Shown: positions 1-5,226 of the stretch, piece after piece | How the letters are laid out: every line of letters begins with the position of its first letter | How positions within the stretch are numbered: the stretch's first letter is position 1 | Origin: Betaproteobacteria bacterium | GTDB taxonomy: Bacteria > Pseudomonadota > Gammaproteobacteria > Burkholderiales > Rhodocyclaceae | NCBI GenBank assembly: GCA_028065725.1 | Contig: JAPTVL010000048.1 | Coordinates: 1 to 6,501 of the forward strand | DNA length: 6,501 nucleotides | Direction: 5' to 3' | Notes under the pieces: model-generated | The model's database searches: none | The model's input: the letters and a program-made list of their open reading frames with translations, nothing else | Told to the model about the DNA's origin: nothing | Translations under genes and position numbers: made by a program

Positions 1-19
1 ATAAAAATGAAAACCTCAT
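1..19 (-). CDS. 5' end of a gene running off the left edge (partial)
   Basis: Only six codons are visible (M R F S F L), starting with ATG at 19. An AAAGGA Shine-Dalgarno sequence lies at 26-31, six bases upstream of the ATG, which is why I call a start here. The first residues (one Arg, then hydrophobic) would suit a signal peptide or membrane start. It follows the Cys/His small protein by 82 bp on the same strand. In czc/cus-type loci such small proteins often precede an RND efflux operon, so an outer-membrane efflux gene is possible, but nothing in the window proves this. Confidence 0.4.
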
Positions 20-101
20 GCTCATTCCTTTCCAAGGCGAACACGACACCCAGCCGAAGGCGGATGCGTCTTCGCAACACAAAAATCAATGCGTTTGGAA
101 A

Positions 102-461
102 CTAGGAGATGAGTCGTGGCGGCCGAAAAAGGCCTTCGTTGGCAGGTTCAGGAATGAACCGGGAGAGGTGGGAGAAGTAGCCTTCGACGGGCTTCGAGGA
201 CACGGTTGGCATTTGGCCGAACAGTCCGAGGAAATGCCCCGCTTCGTGGCACCAGTGGGTGCATGCCGCCTTGGCTTTAGGCGACTCGCCTAGACCATGG
301 CCCGCTTGCAGGGAGGGCTGCACCAGCCTCGCCGGGCTGCTTTCCTGCCCGGCGAAAAGCGCATCGACCACCGCTTCGCGGTTGAACGTCCAGCCGCCCG
401 CATTGATCAGCAAGGTGACCAGCAGGAAATAGAGAAGTCGACGTACCGCTGCGGGATGCAT
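102..461 (-). CDS. Small Cys/His-containing membrane or exported protein, function unknown
   Basis: This is a 119-aa protein with a basic start and one hydrophobic stretch at residues 9-24, which could be an uncleaved signal-anchor or a signal peptide. The rest is soluble. The notable feature is a Cys/His cluster, C67-x-H69-x-C71-H72-x3-H76, a plausible metal site. The C-terminus is Pro/Arg-rich (FIPEP at 102-106, FRPPR at 112-116). I do not recognise a named family. The size, layout and clustered Cys/His resemble the small CzcI/CopI-like proteins placed in front of heavy-metal efflux operons, but that is a resemblance only. The start at 461 has just a weak upstream AGG some 12 bases away, and no other in-frame ATG fits. 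It lies 160 bp downstream of the Spy-like gene and may belong to a separate transcript with the next gene to the left. Confidence 0.6.
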   Translation of the reverse strand: MHPAAVRRLLYFLLVTLLINAGGWTFNREAVVDALFAGQESSPARLVQPSLQAGHGLGESPKAKAACTHWCHEAGHFLGLFGQMPTVSSKPVEGYFSHLSRFIPEPANEGLFRPPRLIS

Positions 462-568
462 GTTGCTATCTTACCTGCTTGCGTTCTTTGTCTGGCTGTT
501 TTCTTGACTGTCCATCGTGCCGCAGGGGGATGGGTTGGCGCTCTTATGGCATGCTCGTTTAGTGATGC

Positions 569-605
569 GCGATCCGGATGAGGTGGGCGTTAACAGCCGG
601 ATCGC
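569..605. repeat. 9-bp perfect inverted repeat in the gap after the main operon
   Basis: GCGATCCGG at 569-577 is mirrored exactly by CCGGATCGC at 597-605 across a 19-base loop. It sits just past the stop of the Spy-like gene and before the Cys/His small gene. No T run follows on either strand, so it is not a convincing intrinsic terminator. It could be an operator, a 3'-end stabilising hairpin or chance. Confidence 0.35.
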
Positions 606-621
606 CCAAAGGCACCCTGGC

Positions 622-1212
622 TTAATCCCAGTCCCACATTCCGGGGCCCATCATCATGTCGTCGTCGTAGTCGCGCCACATGCCGCGACCGTAGCCACGA
701 TCATATCCGCGCCACGTGCGCTGCATATTTTGCCGCTGGTCCTTGGTCAGCACGGCGTTCATCCGTTTCTGCGCATCGGCCCGGGCGTTGAACACCTGAC
801 GTTCGAGATCGGTGGTCTTTCTGTATGCCTGGTCGAGCGCCGAGGGGTCCGCGCCGGAGGAATACATGTCCTGCAGCTTTCGCCTTTCCTCGGAGATCTG
901 CCGCATCAGGGGCGCCTCTTTCTTGGCGAGATCGTCGCGAATCCTGTCGATCTTCTCGGCCTGCTCCTTCGTCAGGTCGGGTACCCCGGAATAGGGAGCT
1001 CCATACCCATAGCCCCCCATCATCCCGGGGCCCATCATCATCCCCGGGCCCATGCCGTAGCCACCCATCATGCCCGGTCCCATCATCCCCATTCCGGGGC
1101 CCATCATCATGCCGCACCCATAGCCCTGGCACGGGTAATAGCCTTGCTGGGCAAAGGCCGCGGAGGCCGTGAGCGAAAGCACGGTCAGTCCTGCCAACAC
1201 GATCTTTTTCAT
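622..1212 (-). CDS. Met/Gly/Pro-rich Spy/CpxP/ZraP-like periplasmic metal-resistance protein
   Basis: A 196-aa exported protein. Residues 1-21 form a signal peptide ending AFA before QQ. Next is a low-complexity segment (about 26-75) with C28 and C33 and repeated MMGPGM/MMGGYG units. The helical domain (about 78-165) is rich in charged residues and has two LTxxQ motifs (80-84 and 155-159), the hallmark of the Spy/CpxP/ZraP fold. The C-terminal tail (about 168-196) is rich in Arg, Tyr, Trp and Asp and carries a second MMMGPGM (186-192). Family members are periplasmic chaperones or metal-binding proteins induced by envelope or metal stress. The many Met residues suggest Cu(I) or Ag(I) binding, by inference. 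I start it at 1212 because AAGGAGA lies six bases upstream and a signal peptide follows directly; a 19-residue upstream extension is possible but has neither. It is the last gene of the operon led by arsR. Confidence 0.85.
   Translation of the reverse strand: MKKIVLAGLTVLSLTASAAFAQQGYYPCQGYGCGMMMGPGMGMMGPGMMGGYGMGPGMMMGPGMMGGYGYGAPYSGVPDLTKEQAEKIDRIRDDLAKKEAPLMRQISEERRKLQDMYSSGADPSALDQAYRKTTDLERQVFNARADAQKRMNAVLTKDQRQNMQRTWRGYDRGYGRGMWRDYDDDMMMGPGMWDWD
1012..1110 (-). repeat. Degenerate Met-Gly-Pro coding repeats
   Basis: This segment encodes residues 35-67 of the Spy-like protein as irregular copies of MMGPGM, MMGGYG and MMMGPG. At DNA level it is a run of ATGATGGG/CCCCGGG-type units that are similar but not identical, so the repeat may expand or contract between strains. 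A 22-bp part (1090-1111) recurs exactly at 637-658 in the 3' end of the same gene. Confidence 0.75.
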
Positions 1213-1218
1213 GCTGTT

Positions 1219-1225
1219 TCTCCTT
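1219..1225 (-). promoter_or_regulatory. Ribosome binding site fixing the start of the Spy-like gene
   Basis: AAGGAGA on the minus strand, with six bases before the ATG at 1212. It is the strongest Shine-Dalgarno match near this gene and rules in favour of 1212 over the in-frame ATG at 1269. Confidence 0.8.
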
Positions 1226-1269
1226 ACGGTGATCCAAACGACGCGTAACGCCCACGCAAGCGTGAGCAC

Positions 1270-1512
1270 CTAACCACGCTTCAAGTCGTCGCGCTTCTTG
1301 AGAAATTCCTCGCGATCGATTTCTCCCCGAGCATATCGTTCTTCCAGCACGTCCAGCGCGCCTTGGCTCGCATCGCGGGCGCCCGGATTCGGACGGCCAC
1401 CACCGCCGAAAAAATATTTGAGCCCCACTGCGATGAGCAGGATCGGCACCAGCCAAAACAGGATCATGCCGAACCACCCCCATCCCCAACCCATGCCGTA
1501 TTCCCACATCAT
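1270..1512 (-). CDS. SHOCT-domain small membrane protein
   Basis: An 80-aa protein. The N-terminus is rich in Met, Trp and Gly (MMWEYGMGWGWGW). One membrane helix covers about residues 13-35, followed by a Gly/Pro linker (36-50). The C-terminal 30 residues match the SHOCT pattern: hydrophobic residues, then ERYARGEIDREEF and a final K/R-rich helix. SHOCT proteins are short oligomerising or membrane-anchored proteins without a defined reaction, and they are frequent beside copper and other metal-resistance genes. GGAGGT at 1517-1522 supports ATG 1512 (four bases) or the next ATG at 1509 (seven bases); a TTG at 1524 would lie inside the Shine-Dalgarno and is unlikely. It sits 32 bp after the cytochrome and 57 bp before the Spy-like gene, so it is probably cotranscribed. 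Its role is unknown; it may be a small membrane partner of the Met-rich neighbours. Confidence 0.8.
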   Translation of the reverse strand: MMWEYGMGWGWGWFGMILFWLVPILLIAVGLKYFFGGGGRPNPGARDASQGALDVLEERYARGEIDREEFLKKRDDLKRG

Positions 1513-1544
1513 GTCGACCTCCAAGCCTGGTTCCGCCGTCTGCG

Positions 1545-2222
1545 CTATTTTTGGGCCGCGCTGTGCCGCTGCAAAAAACCGACGATCTCATTGGTCGTCG
1601 TCTCGTCCGGGTTGATTTTCCCCATTGCGGCCATATGGCCGCGCATGCGGGCCACGACTGACGGCCATTCGCCGGTGGTGTGCTGCCTGGGGTCCGGGAG
1701 GGCGTGGCACTGCATGCAGATCGTGCCGAAGGCCCGGCCCGGCGGCGTGTCCAGGTCGGGATACGCCGCCGCATCGATCGGCTTCTGCGCATGCCGCTGC
1801 AAATAGCCGAGCAGGATCTCCAGCTGCACCGGATCGGGCGCCGCTACACTCATCATGCCGCCCATCATTCCCCCCATCATCTGCATGCGCATGTTCATCC
1901 GGCCCAGCACCTGGGGCCATTCCGGGGCTGTGTGCAGGCCGGGGCCGGGCAGGTTGTGGCATTGCATGCAGAACTGCTGGAGCAGGTGCGCCCCGGACGA
2001 ATCGGGCTCAGGCAGGCGGGCGGGGTCGATTCCGGGAGGCAGCGCGCCGCCCATCATCCCTTGCATCATGTTTCGGTGCATGCCCATCATCCCCATTCCG
2101 CCCGCCAGGATCGTCCGTTCGCCGGAAGCAGGCTCGCCTGCGGATGCCGCAATCGGGGCAGCCAGGCAAGCCGCAACGGCTGTGCCCAGCACCAGGATCG
2201 AAGCCCCTTTGCCCATCTGCAT
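1545..2222 (-). CDS. Met-rich periplasmic di-heme c-type cytochrome
   Basis: A 225-aa protein with a signal peptide at about 1-28 (ending ASA before GEP). Two covalent heme sites, both CMQCH, lie at 85-89 and 169-173. The protein is an internal duplication: each half has CMQCH, a Pro-rich loop, H-T, EWP and a Met that could be the distal heme ligand (M109/M111/M113 and M193/M197), then a closing helix with LQRH (141-144 and 217-220). Methionine clusters flank the first domain: MGMMGMHRNMMQGMM at 43-57 and MRMQMMGGMMGGMM at 111-124. Heme proteins of this kind carry electrons in the periplasm; the Met clusters suggest soft-metal binding as well, which is inference. ATG 2222 is used; ATG 2216 gives an equally good signal peptide. 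It is 21 bp behind the DUF302 gene, in the same operon. Electron donor and acceptor cannot be told from the window. Confidence 0.88.
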   Translation of the reverse strand: MQMGKGASILVLGTAVAACLAAPIAASAGEPASGERTILAGGMGMMGMHRNMMQGMMGGALPPGIDPARLPEPDSSGAHLLQQFCMQCHNLPGPGLHTAPEWPQVLGRMNMRMQMMGGMMGGMMSVAAPDPVQLEILLGYLQRHAQKPIDAAAYPDLDTPPGRAFGTICMQCHALPDPRQHTTGEWPSVVARMRGHMAAMGKINPDETTTNEIVGFLQRHSAAQK

Positions 2223-2243
2223 GATGTCTTCATCCCTTGAGGC

Positions 2244-2636
2244 TTACAGGGCCTGCATGACCCGCTCCAGCTTTTGCCTGACCTCGCTGGCCAATTGATG
2301 GACCTCCGGCTTCGCCACCAGATCCAGCACCGCATTGGGGTCCATGAACTCCACCTGCACCTTGCCTGCATCGTCCTGGCGCACCACCACGTTGCAGGGC
2401 AGCAGTAGGCCGATCGACGGTTCCGCTTCCAGCGCCCGATGCGCCAGCGGCGGGTTGCAGGCCCCGAGGATGCGGTAGGGCGGCATGTCCTGGTTGAGCT
2501 TCTTCTTCAGCGTCGCCGCCACGTCGATATCCGTCAGTACGCCGAAGCCTTCCTTTTGCAGTTCCTGGGTGACCTTCTCGACCGCCGCGTCGAAAGAAGA
2601 CGCGACCGCCTTGCCGAAACCGTACTTGGTGTTCAT
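2244..2636 (-). CDS. DUF302 domain protein
   Basis: A 130-aa protein that is essentially one DUF302 domain. It opens with a GFGKAV segment, followed by a predicted helix (about 15-30), an ILGACNPPLAHRAL motif (57-70) and LLLPCNVVV (77-85). The two Cys residues, C60 and C81, with H66 are typical of the family and could form a thiol or metal site. There is no signal peptide or membrane helix, so it is probably cytoplasmic. The biochemical role of DUF302 is not established; the family often accompanies metal and redox genes. AAAGGA at 2644-2649, seven bases before the ATG, supports the start. It lies 45 bp after the ATPase and 21 bp before the cytochrome, with no terminator between, so it belongs to the arsR-led operon. 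Confidence 0.88.
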   Translation of the reverse strand: MNTKYGFGKAVASSFDAAVEKVTQELQKEGFGVLTDIDVAATLKKKLNQDMPPYRILGACNPPLAHRALEAEPSIGLLLPCNVVVRQDDAGKVQVEFMDPNAVLDLVAKPEVHQLASEVRQKLERVMQAL

Positions 2637-2681
2637 CTGTTATTCCTTTGTTGAGAAAAAATTAAACATAGACCAGAAAAG

Positions 2682-4589
2682 TTACGTCCTGAGCATGCGC
2701 AGCCCGCTCGCGATCACCACGAACTCGCTGATCTCGTGCGCGAGGACGGCGATGGGAAGGGTGAAGTAACCTGTCACCGCCCCGGCGATGAGCGAGCCGA
2801 TCACCACCACGGAGAGCGCCAGGTTTTGCAGCACCACGCGCCACGTCCGCTGGCTGAAGCGGATGAGGTAGGGCAGGCGCGCCAGGTTGTCGCTCATCAG
2901 CGCCACGTCCGCCGTCTCCAGGGCGACATCGGTGCCGGCGGCGCCCATGGCGACGCCAACGTGGGCGGCGGCGAGCGCCGGCGCGTCGTTGACGCCGTCG
3001 CCCACCATCAGCACCTTGCCGTACCTCGCTTCCAGTTCGGCCACCTTACGGGTCTTGTCCTCGGGAGAAAGCTCGGCATGGACCTCGTCGATCCCAACCT
3101 GTTCGGCAATGGCGGCGGCGGCCAGGGGATTGTCACCAGTCAGCATGACCACCCGCTCGATCCCGGCGCGCTTCAGTTCGGCGATGGCGTCCGCCGCCTC
3201 GGGGCGCAACGGGTCAGCGATGGCAAACAATGCCTGGATCGAGGAATGGGTCCCGAGCATCACCACAGTCTTGCCCTGGCTTTGCAGGTGTTGAACCTTG
3301 TCCATCACCTCGGCAACCGGAACGCCCAGGTCGGCGAACAGTTTCGGGCTGCCGATATAAAATTCCCGCCCGCCCACCAACCCCTGGGCGCCCGCGCCGG
3401 TACGGGAGCGGAAGTTCCCGGCTGGCGCTGGTTCGAGGCCGACTGCCTGGGCACGGCGCACGATGGCCTGCGCCAGGGGATGTTGCGAGCGGGACTCCAG
3501 GGCCGCGGCGGCCTCCAGCACCTCACGCTCGTCGTGCCCCCAGAACACGAGCACGTCCGTGACCTCGGGGCGTCCCAGCGTAAGGGTGCCCGTCTTGTCG
3601 AGCGCCACGACTTTCACTCGGGCCAAGTTCTCCAGATGCACGCCGCCCTTGATGAGCAGGCCGTTGCGGCCGGCCGTGCCCAGGGCCGCGACCAGAGTGA
3701 TGGGGATCGAGATCACCAGGGCGCAGGGCGCCGCCGCCACGACAAAAACCGTCGCGCGGGTCAGCCAATCCTCCCACGGCAGCCCGAACAGCGGCGGCAG
3801 CAGACCGATCAGGATGCCGACGCCCAGAACAGCCGGGCTGTAGCGTTTGCCGAAGCGCTCGATGAAGCGCTGGCTGCGCCCCTTGCTGGCCTGCGCCGCT
3901 TCCACCAGATGAATGATGCGCGACAGGGTGTTGTCAGCGAACGCCTTGGTCGCCCGTACCGTCAGCGCGCCTTCCCCATTGATGCTGGCCGCGAACACCT
4001 TGCCGCCCGGAGACTTCTCCACCGGAACCGATTCCCCCGTCACCGGCGCCTGGTTGACCGCGGAATGGCCGTCGATGACGTCGCCGTCGGTGGCCACCGA
4101 TTCCCCGGGCAGGACGACGAAAATGTCGCCCACCTGCAACTGTTCGACAGGGATGCGCGACTCCTGGCCGTCCCGGCGCACCAGGGCGGTCTTCGGCGCC
4201 AGGTCCATGAGCGCGCGCACGGCATGCCGCGTCCGCTCAGCCGTGTAGCCTTCCGCCGCCTCGGAGATGGAATACAGGAACACCAGCGTGGCCGCCTCCA
4301 GCCACTGTCCCATCCCGCCGGCGACGAGGGCTGCGACGGACATCAGCAGTTCGATGCCAACCGCACGCTCCTTGATCAGTTCCTCCAGCGCCTCGCGGCC
4401 GAAGTAATAGCCGCCGATGACGACCGCAGCCACATAGAACAGCGTCTCGGCGGCGTGGGACAGGCCCAGGTAGCCGCCGACAAAGCCCAGCGCGAGCAGG
4501 ATCCCCGAAGCCGAGGAGGTTACGACCTGCGGGTTTTTCCACGGCCGCGGCATGGTCAGCGGGAGCGAAGCGGAGCACGAGCACGCCAT
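2682..4589 (-). CDS. Heavy-metal translocating P1B-type ATPase with atypical APC membrane motif
   Basis: A 635-aa inner-membrane cation pump with about eight helices: four before the actuator domain, two around the metal motif and two at the C-terminus. Visible motifs are TGES (184-187), DKTGT with phosphorylated D331 (331-335), the P1B HP pair in the nucleotide domain (370-371), TGD (484-486) and GDGVND (530-535). The helix-6 motif reads APC (287-289) rather than CPC, and helix 8 has HEISE (618-622), which recalls the HEGG-type motif of P1B-4 pumps rather than the Asp of ZntA. No heavy-metal-associated domain precedes the membrane part, only Cys-Ser-Cys at residues 3-5. Expected role is ATP-driven export of a divalent or soft cation; Cd, Pb, Zn or Co are all possible. 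GGAGG at 4596-4600 is six bases from ATG 4589 and three from ATG 4592. Either start overlaps the arsR stop, implying coupled translation. All catalytic motifs are intact. Confidence 0.93.
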   Translation of the reverse strand: MACSCSASLPLTMPRPWKNPQVVTSSASGILLALGFVGGYLGLSHAAETLFYVAAVVIGGYYFGREALEELIKERAVGIELLMSVAALVAGGMGQWLEAATLVFLYSISEAAEGYTAERTRHAVRALMDLAPKTALVRRDGQESRIPVEQLQVGDIFVVLPGESVATDGDVIDGHSAVNQAPVTGESVPVEKSPGGKVFAASINGEGALTVRATKAFADNTLSRIIHLVEAAQASKGRSQRFIERFGKRYSPAVLGVGILIGLLPPLFGLPWEDWLTRATVFVVAAAPCALVISIPITLVAALGTAGRNGLLIKGGVHLENLARVKVVALDKTGTLTLGRPEVTDVLVFWGHDEREVLEAAAALESRSQHPLAQAIVRRAQAVGLEPAPAGNFRSRTGAGAQGLVGGREFYIGSPKLFADLGVPVAEVMDKVQHLQSQGKTVVMLGTHSSIQALFAIADPLRPEAADAIAELKRAGIERVVMLTGDNPLAAAAIAEQVGIDEVHAELSPEDKTRKVAELEARYGKVLMVGDGVNDAPALAAAHVGVAMGAAGTDVALETADVALMSDNLARLPYLIRFSQRTWRVVLQNLALSVVVIGSLIAGAVTGYFTLPIAVLAHEISEFVVIASGLRMLRT

Positions 4590-4990
4590 CATTCGCCTCC
4601 CGCCGCCAGCTCGGGTGTCTGGATGCCGATGCGGCAGCGGCCGCCTTCCCGCAGGCACATCCGCCCGCGGAAATTTTCCAGATCGCGGGCGAACGACCCG
4701 TCAACATCCGGCAGTGCCTTGAGCACCTCATGCACCCGTTCGAGATAGGGGATGCCCTCGACCAGCCGGTGATAGACCCAGCGGCCTTCTTTTTCCGCGG
4801 ACAGCAAACCGGCCTGTCGCAGCGCTTTGACGTGGCGCGAGAGCTTGTATTGGGGCTCCAGAAGACTGTCCACCAGTTCGCAGAGGCAGGCTTCCTCTCG
4901 CGTTTCGGCGAGAAGACGCACGATTCGGATCCGCGTGGGATCGGCAAGAGCCTGAAATACTTCGGAGGGTTTGACGTTGATCGAATGCAT
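4589..4990 (-). CDS. ArsR/SmtB-family metal-sensing repressor
   Basis: A 133-aa winged-helix repressor. The N-terminal helix contains FQALADPTRIRIVRLL (12-27), the family signature. The recognition region runs from ELVDSLL to a wing with GRWVYHRL (about 38-76). C35-L-C37 directly precedes ELVDSLL, the place of the alpha-3 thiolate site of ArsR/CadC-type sensors, and C112 and C119 near the C-terminus could complete a metal site. This pattern favours a thiophilic ion (As, Cd, Pb) over a pure His/Asp zinc site, by inference. I start it at ATG 4990: a promoter places the transcription start on that A, and no Shine-Dalgarno is present. A TTG at 5008 would lie upstream of the -10 box. Its stop overlaps the ATPase start. 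It probably represses its own operon through the dyad at 4987-5014. Confidence 0.92.
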   Translation of the reverse strand: MHSINVKPSEVFQALADPTRIRIVRLLAETREEACLCELVDSLLEPQYKLSRHVKALRQAGLLSAEKEGRWVYHRLVEGIPYLERVHEVLKALPDVDGSFARDLENFRGRMCLREGGRCRIGIQTPELAAGGE

Positions 4991-5014
4991 AGTCGCATAA
5001 TAATGCAACTATGC
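4987..5014 (-). promoter_or_regulatory. 28-bp dyad operator for the ArsR-type repressor
   Basis: Two 12-bp arms, GCATAGTTGCAT and ATGCGACTATGC on the minus strand, flank a TATT centre. They are complementary at 11 of 12 positions. The dyad covers part of the promoter spacer, the -10 box and the start codon of arsR, as expected for autorepression by an ArsR/SmtB dimer, whose known sites are imperfect AT-rich dyads of similar size. Confidence 0.8.
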
Positions 5015-5025
5015 AAAAACTTCAA
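4991..5025 (-). promoter_or_regulatory. Sigma70-type promoter of the arsR-led operon
   Basis: On the minus strand, a -35 box TTGAAG (5025-5020) is separated by exactly 17 bases from a -10 box TATTAT (5002-4997). Counting six bases past the -10 box puts +1 at the A of ATG 4990. The spacing is optimal and both boxes are near consensus. The dyad at 4987-5014 overlaps it. Confidence 0.75.
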
Positions 5026-5122
5026 ACGAAGTAAGTTGTCGCTTTTGCCCAAGCCAACACCCTGTCCGTTGAACAGCGGTCGGGCTTGCGCTGCAGCCTG
5101 AGCCGGTTAGCTGGTGCCGACA

Positions 5123-5139
5123 AGGGGTTACTAACCCCT
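5123..5139. repeat. 17-bp palindrome between uppP and the arsR promoter
   Basis: AGGGGTTA and TAACCCCT flank a single central C, a perfect 8-bp dyad. It lies about 75 bp past the uppP stop and 98 bp upstream of the arsR -35 box. There is no T run, so a terminator role is doubtful. It may be a binding site for a second regulator; I find no -35/-10 pair clearly fitted around it. Confidence 0.5.
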
Positions 5140-5180
5140 GATGCCCAATGTTGACTCGTTTGATGGCCACATCAGAATCC

Positions 5181-5226
5181 CGGGCAAGATTTCCCCCACC
5201 CAACGGGCAAGGTTTATCCCACCCAA
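5181..5226. repeat. Tandem duplication of 23 bp spanning the uppP stop codon
   Basis: Two adjoining copies (5181-5203 and 5204-5226) both begin CGGGCAAG and end CCCACCCAA, and agree at 20 of 23 positions. The uppP stop codon (5214-5216) lies inside the second copy. The copy nearer the arsR promoter is noncoding. Confidence 0.8.

Noticed and set aside
517..1248. Plus-strand frame with His-rich runs that looks like a metal-binding protein
   Set aside because: The His codons (CAT) are the reverse complement of the ATG methionine codons of the Spy-like gene. There is no signal peptide or good ribosome site.
1253..1264. Short palindrome CACGC-AA-GCGTG between the SHOCT and Spy-like genes
   Set aside because: Only 5-bp arms with a two-base centre and no T run; too weak to call a terminator or operator.
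701..1792. Long minus-strand frame overlapping the cytochrome, SHOCT and Spy-like genes
   Set aside because: It is out of frame with three well-supported genes and has the low-complexity Arg/Gly/Ala composition of a shadow.
2637..2681. AT-rich gap with a T run between the ATPase and DUF302 genes
   Set aside because: No stem precedes the T run and no -35/-10 pair has good spacing, so neither a terminator nor an internal promoter can be supported.
4590..4658. N-terminal extension of the ATPase starting at 4658
   Set aside because: It would lie inside arsR, has no ribosome site and adds a non-conserved Arg/Pro/His-rich leader. GGAGG at 4596-4600 supports 4589/4592.
2736..4748. Very long open frame (670 codons) on the plus strand opposite the ATPase
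   Set aside because: It is the antisense shadow of a clear P1B ATPase in GC-rich DNA. Its translation is Arg/His/Gln-rich without any domain.
4991..5008. TTG start for arsR at 5008
   Set aside because: It is upstream of the -10 box of the only credible promoter and inside the operator; family alignment does not need the added residues.
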